DNA from: Diphasiastrum complanatum
Taxonomy: Eukaryota > Streptophyta > Lycopodiopsida > Lycopodiales > Lycopodiaceae
NCBI GenBank assembly: GCA_029204225.1
Contig: CM055099.1
Location: 69,115,349 to 69,179,348, forward strand
Reading direction: 5' to 3'
Length of the DNA: 64,000 nt
Below, one piece after another: positions 40,052 through 52,603 of this stretch. Below the pieces are notes generated by a model. The model had not been told where the DNA came from. It did not search any database and saw only the letters and a program-made list of their open reading frames with translations. How positions within the stretch are numbered: position 1 is the first letter of the stretch; every line of letters begins with the position of its first letter. Both the position numbers and the translations under genes were made by a program.

Positions 40052-40345
40052 CTATGGTTCAAGATTTGAGCTAGAAATAAATTCACACTTCCTTATTTTA
40101 AAGTCATGAAATTTGTCTTCTAAGAAGAGTACATCTATGCTAGTAAATGCCTTATCAGTTTGCATATCATAGACTTCGTAAGCCTTATAATCTAATGAGT
40201 ATCCAAGAAATATACATCTAGAATCGATAGGAATTTCTTCCTTTACTAGATGGGATTTGTGCATACCAGACACGCTCAAAGATTCTTAGATGATCTACAA
40301 ATGACATTGTACCTAACCAAATCTCCTGATGAGCTTTTTTGTTGA
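40052..40345 (-). pseudogene. Copia integrase C-terminal fragment
   Basis: Minus-strand frames read HQEIWLGTMSFVDHLRIFER (the EE-W-G-KPSV-HLRVFG region), then after a shift DSRCIFLGYSLDYKAYEVYD and a DVLFLED block. This is the usual IFLGY signature after the Copia integrase core. The catalytic core and RT are not attached. Confidence 0.8.
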
Positions 40346-42299
<1,954 letters not shown>

Positions 42300-42771
42300 G
42301 CTCTAATACCACTATAACGATCGCCAAGTGAAGATCTTCAAGAATCCTGTCAAATGCAAACCAAAAGGACACCTGTGGAGCATGAACCACCCAACCAATA
42401 TGGAGAGGCTAGTCAATACCCTAACCAATCCACCCCCAAGCCATAGTGAAAACACAAGAGAGGAGAGGAAACCTGGCTCAAGAATCTGAAATTCCAATAG
42501 AGAGATGGGAGTTTCCATAGAATGTATTCTCTATATTTTGGCAGCTGCTTCCGGAGATGAGAGAATATTTTCCTTAGGATTTCCATGCAGTCTATATTGA
42601 GCTATTGACCTCCTATTCTTGCATTAAAGCAGTCATTCACCATGCATGTGCTCCTATGTCCAATTATAGGTCTGGGCCTTCATACGGTTATTAATTACTT
42701 GTGACAACCACGTCCGGAATGACGTAGCATAACTAATAACCACATACAACTGAAGTGACCGGCTATCCACA
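42300..42771 (-). mobile_element. Possible Copia 5' LTR with primer-binding site
   Basis: On the minus strand, TGGTATTAGAGC (42311-42300) is one base from the tRNA-Met primer-binding site, and it follows a noncoding 459-bp segment that may start TGTGGATAGCC at 42771. The segment has the CT-rich tail typical of U5. The termini do not match each other clearly and no gag was found to the left. Confidence 0.4.
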
Positions 42772-43039
42772 TCAGAAATTATTCCGATTCCCTTATACTA
42801 GACATGGACATAACAATAAAGTCTTTTTTCTTAGTGGTTAAAAAGATAAAGGAGTAAGTAATTTTGTCAGATTGTTCACATGCCTTAGCAAAAATTGTAG
42901 TGTTTAGGGGGGGAGGTGACAAGCTTACTTTGATTTCAATGTGATAAGACATAAGATACATTTCCCACAAGCCGAGAGGAGGTGACAGACTTACCTTAAA
43001 CACAATGATATAAGACATAAGATACATTTTCACAAACTA

Positions 43040-44180
43040 AAAATAAAGAGTAGGTGGATCACATTTTTTTCAGCTAACTTATAGTTAGAGCAAATGTGAT
43101 AAGTGTTACCTTTGTATTTGGATTTAACGAAAAAGTGAATGTTATATGATTTTGAGAGTGAAAAGTTTCGTTTTGATAGGTTTGACCAAATAGATGTGGA
43201 GGAGTCTAACTTTCCCATGAGACGGCGAGTCACTAGTAAGCCATTTGGAGTTAGAATAGGAGAAGGTGAGATTGGGTTCTTTGGTAGAGACATAAACAAA
43301 AGAATAAGAGATCTTAGCATTCTTCTAGTTTGTGTTACAAAAATCAGGAGAGGAGCAGTGGACAATTACCATATCACCATTAGCTTCAAGAAAAAGAGAT
43401 TGATTTTTTTTTTAGATGAGCTAGACTAGAGGAGTGAGCAAAGTCCATCTTGTGATAGCAATTGGTGATGACTTTACGCGAGAGATTCTGACAAACTCTA
43501 CGTTCACTGGAAGACAAGGAGTTGGAGTTCAAGGTGAAGATTTTAGAAAACCAAAGAGGCTCGAGAGGAAAACCAACATTGCCACCATCCCAATTAGTGA
43601 GAAAAACTCACTAGATTGCATCAAATAGAGGAGAAAAAGTTTTAGAAGTGAGACAGTGAGTGCAAGTAAGTTTGAGTAGAGAGATAGGTCTAGAGAGCTA
43701 AGGAGATGAGGAGACAATAGGAAACATAGATGCCAAGAGCAGAGTGCAATGTTAAGGTGACAAGAAATTAGAGTGAATGCATTTGAAAAGAAAAGTGAGA
43801 GAACAAATAGAAGAGTAAAGTACACCAAAACCACCAAGCTTACAAGGTGTAGTACAAATGTCCTAGTTGAGAAAAGGCGGGCCATTTTTCCAAAGCAAAT
43901 ATCAAAAAAAGTCTGGTGATCAAGAGATAGGAGGAAAAGTCCAAAGACAAAAGAAGTGACTGAAATAAAAGAAAATGATATGCTTTAAAACAATAATACA
44001 TGCAAGGAAACAAATGTTAGATGAGTTCCAATGGTGAATCTTAGCATTGGTAATAAATAAAATCTAGTTAAATTTATCATGATTGGAGAGAGCATCTCCA
44101 AGAGAAAAATCCAAGTACTTGAACATGGTTCCAGATGGGAGGATTCCCAGCTTACAAAAGAACACTAGGACAAAGGATCA
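43040..44180 (-). pseudogene. L1-type LINE reverse transcriptase remnant
   Basis: Minus-strand frames carry the late RT signature of plant LINEs. FKYLDFSLGD lies near 44110 (the FKYLGIPLG block), followed by a stretch ending in a W-rich segment. Then LNWDICTTPCKLGGFGV lies at about 43870-43822 (the VKWDxVCxPKxxGGLGI block). Stops and frame changes interrupt it, and the 3' part to about 43040 is hard to align. No endonuclease or catalytic YADD was found, so the copy is broken and 5'-truncated. Confidence 0.6.
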
Positions 44181-44792
44181 TCATGCAAGAGAATAATGAT
44201 ATTAGACTTCTTGAAATTTAAAAAGGCTAAAAAATAAACAAAACTGGGATACTTCATCAATGAGATGAGAGACAAAAGTGTCATGAATAAGTGAAAGGAA
44301 GGAGAAGAATTTAGAGTAAGGAGACTATTAAAGAGAGGCTTAGCGGAAATGACAAAAAGAATAGAGAGAAAGTTGTTAGAGTAAAGAGCACTAATAAGAT
44401 AGAGAGGATAAAGGGTGATGATTCACTTAGTGCAAGGTGATGATTTACCTAGTGTCTTATGTGAACTCAATTTACATGAAGGTGATGCTATTGATTTGGA
44501 GAGAATCCAGAACCATGATTGAAAGATTTATCGCTTACTATACTTTTCAAACCTGCAAAGCAGAGATAAATAATTGGAAACTCATTCTATCTTTGAGTAC
44601 TTATTTGATATTTGAGATCCAACTAATTTTTTGGGTAAATGTTGAAATTCTAAAAATTGTTTATTAATTTTCTTTCCCGTTACGAGGACAAAAATTATTT
44701 AAGAGAAAAAAAATGTTGTCCACGTCTTGTTTAGAGGATTCAAAATAGTCCTTGATATGCATATTCAGTACTCTAGTGTATGAGTTTATTAG
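44181..44792. other. Spacer, possibly more LINE sequence
   Basis: Purine-rich plus strand similar in character to the LINE remnant; no motif can be placed. Confidence 0.25.
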
Positions 44793-44932
44793 TTATGCCT
44801 CGCCATTCCAAACTAGGCAAAAAAATGTAATTAATAAGCTTGTGAGGACCCAGGCACTCCAATTATGCCTCGCCATTCCAAACTAGGCAAAAAAATGTAA
44901 TTAATAAGCTTGTGAGTACCCATACACTCCAA
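44793..44932 (+). repeat. Tandem duplication, two 70-bp copies
   Basis: Two adjacent copies starting TTATGCCTCGCCATTCC at 44793 and 44863 differ at only a few positions (for example GGACCCAGG against GTACCCATA). The high identity points to a recent event. Confidence 0.9.
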
Positions 44933-45493
44933 TTACGACATGTGGACTACTGCATGGTGATTGACAACCTTTTATGCATGTTGAGGAGATCGAAAGCAAT
45001 TGGATGAGAATCAGGGTTTTAGAAGCAATATTATTAATCTCCATGGATCTATATATACCTACAGGAACTCGCCCTTCTACACACTCAATTTTCCATATTC
45101 AGTTGCCAGAAACCTCTCCTCTCATGTATTTAATCATTGTGGTACAAAGGTGATGCTAATTGGAGTTTAATTTTCAGTTTTTCTTTGGTTGAGTGGGTTG
45201 ACTCCACAACACTCCTTTCGGTGTATTCAGTAGGATCTTAAGGATTTACACTTTGCAATTTTGAAAGTTTTGTATAGTGGGTTTCTTTCCTAGCCTAACC
45301 TCAACCCAAGACCCAAGCAATCTAGCATCAGGGAGAAGAAGTCAGTTGTCACGCGTAGGTTCATTCCCAAGGGAGCGATAACATATCTCAGATTTCAGCA
45401 TGAATGAAAGATCCACATCTAGCTCTAACATCTATTAACCCTAAGCATTAACACTACACCATTAACACTACGATCCACAATGAAGATAGCTTA

Positions 45494-45498
<5 letters not shown>
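44933..45498. other. Spacer with a TATA-like promoter sequence
   Basis: CTATATATAC at 45049-45058 is followed by a CT/AC-rich leader-like stretch. It may be a retroelement or host promoter, but no gene starts downstream other than the Copia pol, which begins in the middle of its integrase. Confidence 0.3.
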
Positions 45499-45525
<27 letters not shown>

Positions 45526-45526
45526 T
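45499..45526 (+). repeat. (TC)14 microsatellite at a Copia breakpoint
   Basis: The TC run ends exactly where recognisable Copia integrase sequence begins (TATTCACCACAACAG, the YSPQQNG block). Confidence 0.9.
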
Positions 45527-46230
45527 TATTCACCACAACAGAACGGAGTTGCAGAACGGAAAAACAGATCCATTGTGGAGATGGCTAGGGCAATGCTTAA
45601 GAGCAAGGGTTTTCCAAATACTTTTTGGGCAGAAGCATGCACCACAGCTACTCATATCTTGAATCGGTGTCCTACGAAGTTCGTGGAGGGTAAGACACCT
45701 TATGAAGCTTTTACTAGAAAGAAACCTAATGTTTCTCATTTACGAGTATTTGGTTGTGATGCTTACGCTCATGTACCTGATGAAAAACGAAAGAAGCTGG
45801 ATGCAAAAGCTATTAAGTGTATTTTCCTTGGATATAATGAAAGACCCAAGGCATACAGGATGTATGACACAGATGCACAAAAGATCGTGATTTACAGAGA
45901 TGCTACTTTTGATGAGATGGGTCAAAATGACCAATCGAATTGACAATTGATCCCTTTGATGATAAAGCTAAAGTGCAAGTGAAGGAAGAAGTTGGTGTCG
46001 ATATGGAAGAGCCAATGGAAAAAGACAAGGTCAATAATGAGATTCCTAGGAGAGTGCCTAAGTGGTACTTGTCAGTAACAAGTGATGCTAATAAGGGAGA
46101 TACTCTTGAATCAAGTGAGCAGGGAGAGTTTAGAAGATCAAGTAGAAATCGAAAACCTCCTGCAAGATTAGAGATGAATCTAGCCCTAATGGGTTCTGTG
46201 CTCAAGTCTCAAGAACCAAAAAGTTTCTGA
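45527..46230 (+). pseudogene. Copia integrase C-terminal part, family A
   Basis: It starts in the QQNGVAERKNRSIVEMAR block of the integrase, then AMLKSKGFPNTFWAEA, NRCPTKFVEGKTPYEAF, HLRVFGCDAYAHVP and CIFLGYNERPKAYRMYD. A frame change near 45940 separates the acidic linker with the RRSSRNRKPPARL motif (to 46230). The catalytic D,D-containing first part is missing because the element is cut at the TC repeat. The missing 5' half, the stops and the shifts make this copy unable to move alone. Confidence 0.9.
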
Positions 46231-47270
46231 TAAAGCTAAGGAGCACAAGGAGTGGCGTGAAGCTATGGAAACAAAAATGGAAGCTATAATGAAAAATAGG
46301 ACGTGGAACTTGGTTGAGCTACCTGATGGTATAAGACGCCTATCACTTGCAAATGGATATACAAGATCAAATATGGAGCTGATGGGCAACTCAACAAGTA
46401 CAAAGCACGGTTGGTTGCGAGAGGATTTGAGCAGCAAGAAGGTATTGATTTTGAGGAAACCTTCGCACCCGAAGCTAAGATGGTAACTATATGTTCTATC
46501 ATTGCTATTTCTGTTTTCTATGGTTGGAAGATCCAACAAATGGACGTTAAATCTGCTTTTCTTAATGGAGTGTTGGATGAAGAGGTGTACTTAGTACAAC
46601 CTCAAGGATTTGTTGAGCCAGGGAGAGAGCATCTCGTTTGTAAGCTCACCAAAGCCATTTATGGATTGAAGCAAGCACCACGGGCGTGGTACTCTTGCAT
46701 TGATGAACACTTCAAGCGAAGGGGAACGGTAAAGAGTGATGCTGATCCTAATCTTTACATTTTAAGGCAAGACTCAGATATAGTGTTCATTGTGTTGTAC
46801 GTGGATGATTTGATTATTACAGGAAGTAATGAGAGCTTAATTGATGAAATAAAATCAGATCTTTCCAATGCTTTTGACATGAGTAATCTAGGATTGATGC
46901 ACTATTGTCTTGGCATTGAAGTATGGCAAAAGGAAGACATGGTCTTTCTTACACAAAGCAAATATGCATGAGATTTGCTTTATAAGTTCAATATGCAGGA
47001 TTGTAAGCCTTTGAGTACACCTATGGATGTCAACATGAAGCTTACTGCATATGATGAATCTGAGAAAGTGGATGCTTATTTGTATAGACAACTGGTGGGT
47101 ATTTTGATTTATTTGGCACACACACGACCTGATATTTCTTATGATGTTGGTGTTGTTAGTCAATTTATGCAAGATCCTAGTCAAGCACATTGGAAGTCTG
47201 CTAAACATATTCTCAGATACATTCGAGGGACATTGAATTTTGGTTTGAAGTATGATCAGCCAGAAGCGCC
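46231..47270 (+). pseudogene. Copia reverse transcriptase, family A
   Basis: RT follows the linker: KEHKEWREAMETKMEA, NRTWNLVELPDG, then a frame change near 46345, CKWIYKIKYG, LVARGFEQQEGIDFEETFAP, MDVKSAFLNGVLDEEVYL and KAIYGLKQAPRAWY. The catalytic LYVDDLIITG lies at about 46795-46824, followed by NLGLMHYCLGIEVWQ. A TGA replaces an Arg-type codon at 46969. It resumes with the STPMD block, YRQLVGILIYLAHTRPD and HILRYIRGTL. This is the most complete RT in the window: the active-site Asp pair is present, but the gene is broken by at least one shift and one stop. Confidence 0.92.
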
Positions 47271-47759
47271 AATGTTGGTAGGTTATACAGATGCCGATTG
47301 GGCAGGTAATATTGATGAAAGAAGATCTACCAATGGTCATATATTCAATTATGGTACAATTGCAATTTTATGGAGCAGCAAAAAGCAACCTACAGTAGCT
47401 TATCATCGACGGAAGCTGAATATCGAGCACTCAGCAATGCTACACAAGAAGCGGTATGGTTATGAACATTGCTTGTGGATTTAGGTCAACCACAGGAGGA
47501 TGTGACTACTATATCTTGCAATAATCAAAGTTGCATTCACCTTGCCAAAAATCCAGTTCTACATGCTCGAACCAAGCACATCGAAATACACTACCATTTT
47601 GTTCGAGAGAAAATTCTTGATGGAGCCATTGATCTCGTTTTTTGTAAATGTGAAGATTAAATGGCAGATATTTTTACTAAGTCATTAGGTAGATGTAAAT
47701 TTGAGAGGTTTCGTACTCTATTAGGACTAGAAGAATGTAATTTTATCATTGAGGGAGAG
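47271..47759 (+). pseudogene. Copia RNase H, family A
   Basis: It continues with LVGYTDADWAGNIDERRSTN and WSSKKQPTVA, then a one-base shift near 47400 into the SSTEAEYRALSNATQEAVW block. CNNQSCIHLAKNPVLHARTK, HFVREKI, a TAA in place of Gln at 47657-47659, MADIFTKSLGRCKFERFRTL and a GEC-like end at the LTR follow. RNase H removes the RNA strand during reverse transcription. Similarity to 4842-5335 is close over the whole shared part. Confidence 0.9.
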
Positions 47760-48120
47760 TGTTAGAAATCAATGATAAACTTCATTGTTACTGTTTACGA
47801 GGTACATTAATGCGACCAACTGTCATTAGCCGTAGGCTAGTCTATTAGTCTACTCAAGGGTTCAGGGTTTATTTGTACTTTTTACATTCTGTATGAGTTA
47901 GTGTGATAGAGTGACAGTGCGTGTTCTTCTTCCGCCTTCTTGTGGTGATTGCTTACGGTGAATGCTTGATGTTGCATATCTAATTCTTGACATATAGCAA
48001 CAAAAGTAAAATGTGGACATAGCGATGATCTGTTTAACGTGATTGACAAAGATATAATTTTGTTGAAAGAAGCTACAATCTTGATCTATGAGACAGTTCG
48101 ATCTAAAAATTGGAGTAGCT
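47760..48120 (+). mobile_element. Copia 3' LTR, family A (end approximate)
   Basis: A GAGGGAGAG purine tract precedes TGTTAGAAATCAATGATAAAC at 47760. The LTR shares its start and several internal words (GTTAGTGTGAT, CTTCTTGTGGTGATTGCTTA) with 4479-4841. The end near 48120 is estimated from the length of the other copy; similarity fades after about 47970. Confidence 0.6.
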
Positions 48121-48590
48121 ATGAAGGTAAAAAAAGGAATGTGCTACTGTATTTCTATTCTTGACAAGAATACAAGAAGCCCTTGGGTTGGTTGTTTTAA
48201 GCCCCATAATCATCAACCATTCATGTTGCCTCTTCATTATTTTATTCGCTTCATTCCATCCAACATGTCTACCTAGAGGAGGTTTATATTTCATTGAAAA
48301 ATTGGTAGTTGTTAAAAAATTCTTGTTTTTATGGTTATATCAATTGTGCAATTCTTATGGCTTGCACATTGTTGCCCTGGGCTAAAGTGATGTCGCGATA
48401 TAATTCCTCCTAGGGAAGAGTCCATTTCTTTGGGAAGCCAAAATGTGCTGGTAGATGCAACCAAGTATTATGTGCTCTTGGAGTAGTGGCAATCCTCGTC
48501 CTGGCCATTGACGTCGCAATTGGACTCGTGTGACTGCGATGCATGGGATTGAGATTGTGATAACTACATCCAATAATATAATTTAGTTAT
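48121..48590. other. Spacer without recognised gene
   Basis: No domain or repeat supported. Confidence 0.3.
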
Positions 48591-48990
48591 TTGAGAAATG
48601 TGATGAGAGTGACAGTCAGACCACATGAATGTAGTGAAGTTAAAGTATATCTTGAAGCCATATATACCTCAGATGAACAACAACGGGAGGCCGCTAAGAA
48701 GCTACATGAGACTTTAGGGACCTGCACACCTTGGGAGTGGTGGCCAAGGTTTGGAGTGTCCAATGAGATTATTACATTCTTCTCCATTTCCTTTCTCTTT
48801 TGTTTAGTGAATGGAAAACCACATGAGGTAATCCTAGACTCAGGAGCTACCTCACACTTCATAACATCAAGACAAATTATGTCCGATTTTTGAAGTGCTG
48901 ATCCATCAAGAATCTTTGTTCTTGGAGATGGATCCAAAGAGGTGGCTCCCGAATCAAGTACTACTTCTCAAATTGAATTAGATGAACAAC
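48591..48990 (+). pseudogene. Copia gag-protease fragment
   Basis: A plus-strand frame of 100 codons contains KPHEVILDSGATSHFITSRQ. DSGATSH is the active-site motif of Copia aspartic protease. After a stop (48891) the sequence continues with FVLGDGSKEVAP, the expected next block. The part before it (LEAIYTSDEQQREAAKKLHE) may be late gag; no zinc knuckle was found. Protease cuts the polyprotein into its parts. Confidence 0.65.
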
Positions 48991-49232
48991 ATAGATCAGT
49001 ACTAACATAAGCTGCTGAATTCCTTGTTGCCTTGTCTTCTGCTGCTTTGGAGCATTCTGCTTTGTCTTCGACATAGTTTGAATCTGAAGGTTCGCTCAGA
49101 TTCTATTCCTTTTCGTTTCTGGGATTGTGCACTAGGACCAAGCTTGCACGACTCATATAAGATGAAGATTGCAATGTTGTCAATATACTCATGTCTGGCT
49201 TGAAGAATTTTAAACAGGAGTCTAGAGGGAGG

Positions 49233-49620
49233 TGTTGGATCACATATTCCACATTTGTTCATTGTGCCAAGGGACAAAATGTTGTGCCCAAACTCAAAAT
49301 TTCAATGAGGAGATCTTCTAAAACAACCTATAGAAGTTATATAAAGGAGAAGGAGAAAGGAGGCTTTTGTCACTTTTGTACCCTCCCTTATCATTTGGCT
49401 ACTTTTGTCCTCAATATAATTTGCTTGACACATCAATCTCTTCTCACGAGCAAAGCTTGCCCTTGGGAGAGAAACGCACGTCTTTTCATGTGCCGTTGTC
49501 ATTCCCATCGCTATATATCTACAAGGCACCTTAAGTCTCTCCCTACTCAACACATTAAAAAAAGACTTCAAGTCAATATATGATTTTGACTTAAAGTGGC
49601 CTAATATCAACAAGAGAAAA
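49233..49620 (+). mobile_element. Possible Copia 3' LTR
   Basis: A purine tract GAGGGAGG ends at 49232 and TGTTGGATCACATATTCC follows. CTATATATC near 49511 could be its TATA box. No second LTR copy was found, and the coding part just before it is too decayed to read, so the call is tentative. Confidence 0.35.
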
Positions 49621-51004
49621 AAAAAAAAAGGAGGCCTTTTATTACTTTAATAGTTTATGTCACATGAGTGGATCCAAAAGTTTGGCCTCCTTTGTTCTTC
49701 TAATTTTTTTATAAATATTCCAATTGTCTTAATTGCACTAGCGTGATTATTTACATTGTGCACGAAGTTACAACCACTATGGAGCACAAAGCCGGAGTGT
49801 TTATTGCACACCCAAATCCAGATTCAAGCTTGTGTCTCCATTGACACTTGAATTATATATTTGAATTCGACTACACATGAGGACTTGTTCCTCTAATTAA
49901 GATATCAAATGTTTAGTTTCTAGAGTTTAGAATTCAAAACCAATTATCTAATTGTTTCATTTAACACAAAATTTCCTAAATAAGTAAACAGCTGTTGATT
50001 TTCTAGAAGTGAAAGAAATGCATGACATCCCAGTGCTAATCCTAGAAAAGGATTTCCCCTTTTATAAAAATTATGGCATGTTGAGATCTTTGTCCCCAAT
50101 GCAACGATCTGCTTGCAATTTTAATTTTTTTGATTTTTTAGGAAGTTGAATGCAAAACAAAAACAAGGCAGATAGAGATTCATGAAATTCAAAAGTGGAA
50201 TGGCCTTTCTTGTCATTACTTGAGGTTCCTTTATCTTTCTAAGTCTTTTACAAAGACTCTACAAAAGAAAAATGAGGCAAATTATGAAAATTGAAAGTGA
50301 CATGACTTTCTTATTGAGGGATTATAAAATTTAGCATCCATAAAGATCATCTTATATGGATCAACCTATGTGGATGGCAAGTTCAACGAAAAATAATTCA
50401 AATTCGACATGTCTAATAGAGCAAAACATATGTTTAAGATTCTAGAAAATTTCAGTGAATAGAGTTTTTTCAAAAACCAAAAACAAAAACAAAGACCATT
50501 TTAAATTCAATAATACATATGCACTTATTTATTGCAAAAGCCCATATGACTTTTCTATGGAGTGTATGTCAATTTCGAGAGGCCAATGCCGAAAGAGTAA
50601 AATATATATTTCTAGTTGTCCTTCTCATTAGAAAAATACTAATTATTCGGCCAAGTAGTGCCCTATGAGTATGGATGTGACATCTAGCCTCTAATAACTC
50701 CATTCATAAGTTTTACAAGAAGATCATAGCCCATAAAAGGTTAAAACTGCGGCCGTGACAGTTTCAACCTACAAGGGGGGTATGCCTCACCCATGCCTCA
50801 CCATCCTTTACGCTTGAGGAAGAATTTTCTCACCACGTTTCCGCCGGGCTCGATGGAATTGCTTGTTTACGGCTCAACCGCTATCTTCTGCCAATTTTAT
50901 TTGGTGAAAAGATCCCTAAAAGATCCATTCCATATGTAGATGCTCTTCCCCATTTCTTGAAGTGGATCTTTTTTTCAAAGGGGGGGGGGGTGTCCCTTAG
51001 TTTA
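49621..51004. other. Spacer between the repeat zone and the FLZ promoter
   Basis: A poly-A stretch (49616-49629) and a G10 run near 50980 are present. No gene or element was recognised. Confidence 0.35.
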
Positions 51005-51185
51005 ATGAAAATTTGAACTTTGGTGGTAATTGCTAACTAGCCGGGAGGGACCAGGGTTCGAACCTAGGGTTGGTAGAGTACCTTGAAGTTTCAGGAATTT
51101 AACTCGAGTCCTGGTTAGGCTTTCATGTGAGTAACTGGGAGTTTAACCGCGGTTAAGTTCGTTGGGCCCTTCTCCGCCCGTACCC
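51005..51185. mobile_element. Possible tRNA-related SINE
   Basis: AGGGTTCGAACCTAGG near 51052 contains GGTTCGAACC, a perfect tRNA-type B box that is palindromic and so readable on both strands. An A-box-like TGGTGGTAATTG lies about 35 bp before it on the plus strand. No cloverleaf, poly-A tail or target duplication was confirmed. Confidence 0.25.
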
Positions 51186-51189
51186 TCCA

Positions 51190-51830
51190 TGGACACACGT
51201 GGAGCAGTATGCTTCAGTGAACCTCAGCCAATCAATGGAAGGCCACGTGGCAGACGTGGCGGCCTGCAGCCGCGGAGGACGCAAGGGCGGACTTTATAAG
51301 CAAATTGCATTACGCTTTAGGCTGGCCCGCCCCTCTTGTCCTTGTCGTTGTCTTAAAGCCGCGGGTTTGCTTCAGCCCGCCACCGTTGGATTTCTCTCTT
51401 CGTTCAGATTAAACCACGTGGTAGAATCCTCGCGAATGGTTGGGAGCCACGTGGAGGATGTGGCGCAGGGCCGACGCGACGGAGGCTGGGCGGATCCGAG
51501 ACGGAAGTTTCATTCGACTTTCGGCTGGCCTGCCTGGTTGTTCCGGTTCGTCTCTAGCCCAATTTAGCCTGGAACCGTTGGATATTTTCATCGCCGTTCA
51601 GATCTCGCCACGTGGATCAGCTCTTTCCACGTGGCGAGTTTCAATTCGCGAGCCGAAAAATTGAGCAGTTTCTCGTCTGATTGAAGGCCAGCTGGTCAGC
51701 TCTCTAAGCTACGGCTCGGTTTTTACTCCACACCGTTGGATCTCTCAGTGCGGGTCCGATTTCGCCACGTGGCAATATCTGCCATGTGGCAGGAATTGAA
51801 TTGTCAGCTCTGATATCGCTGTCGTGTGTT
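51190..51830 (+). promoter_or_regulatory. Modular G-box promoter block upstream of the FLZ gene
   Basis: Seven CACGTG G-boxes lie at 51196, 51244, 51415, 51448, 51609, 51628 and 51766; most are CCACGTGG, and several are CCACGTGGC (ABRE-like). Three modules carry CCGTTGGAT at 51383, 51575 and 51733, each followed about 25-35 bp later by a G-box. In two, CGTTCAGAT lies between; the third has the related GGTCCGAT. Spacing of about 192 and 158 bp and shared flanking words suggest an old tandem duplication. A TATAAG sits at 51295, inside the block, and a pyrimidine-rich TSS-like patch follows at 51850-51925. G-boxes bind bZIP and bHLH factors; CCGTTG fits a MYB core. Confidence 0.7.
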
Positions 51831-51849
51831 GAGGGCTGTTGCTTGATTG

Positions 51850-52603
51850 AAGAGAGCTCTGCTTTCTGTGCTCTCCGTGCTGTCTCTGCTCCCTTCTGCT
51901 CTCTGTGCTGGTGTCTCCGTGTCTCCGTGCGCTTGATCGATGCAATATAATCTCTTAATTGGCTGATTCATCTGCAGGCCTGGGCACTGATGCCCAGCAG
52001 GAGTGATCGACCGTGCAGCTACGCCTTCATCGCATCTTTGTGTGTGCGTTTTGGGTCTGTTTTGTCCCTTTTCTGATCGATTCGTGCTGGTTTCCTTCAT
52101 CTGCAGGTTGAGGTTGCCCTGTGCACACAATTGATTTGCTGATGTTTCTTTCAATTTTTGAATTTCGGAGAGGCTATGATCCATGCCAGCAGAAGCAGGG
52201 CAAAGCTACAGATTCGCTTCGGTTTGATGTAATGTTAAATGTCCTGAGCGTGGTGGTGCTGGTGGAGTACTGAATTAATAGTGTCTTGTGTTTGGTTGAA
52301 TTGTGTTTTTGAAGTTTCAGTTGGATCGTCCTGATTTCAGTGGTGGAGTGTAAATTCATGATCAAAGCTTTATCATCTTTAGATATAAGTTAACTTAGTA
52401 GAAGGAAGCTTTTCTATGAATGCTTCAGAGATACTTTTTAGTAAAAGAGAGCTCTTCTGCGAACGTGTAGGATTTCGCAGAGGGATTGCAGTTTGAAAGA
52501 TTATAAAGTAGAATCAAGTGCAGGAACAAGTTAGGAAGGTGAAATTATAGATGGATGTTAAAGGTATATCACTCTAACAAGTGATCGAGAGAAGAAGAGA
52601 GTA
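51850..52603 (+). other. Probable 5' untranslated region of the FLZ gene
   Basis: It begins with a CT-rich patch (51850-51925) and has two copies of TTCATCTGCAGG at 51967 and 52096, each of which could be a splice acceptor, so a leader intron is possible. Several small upstream ATGs occur; the last is an 8-codon uORF at 52551. Transcript data are needed for exact ends. Confidence 0.4.

Noticed and set aside
51199-51567. 122-codon ORF in the G-box block
   Set aside because: It follows GC-rich promoter repeats, has no domain, and is better explained as noncoding regulatory sequence.
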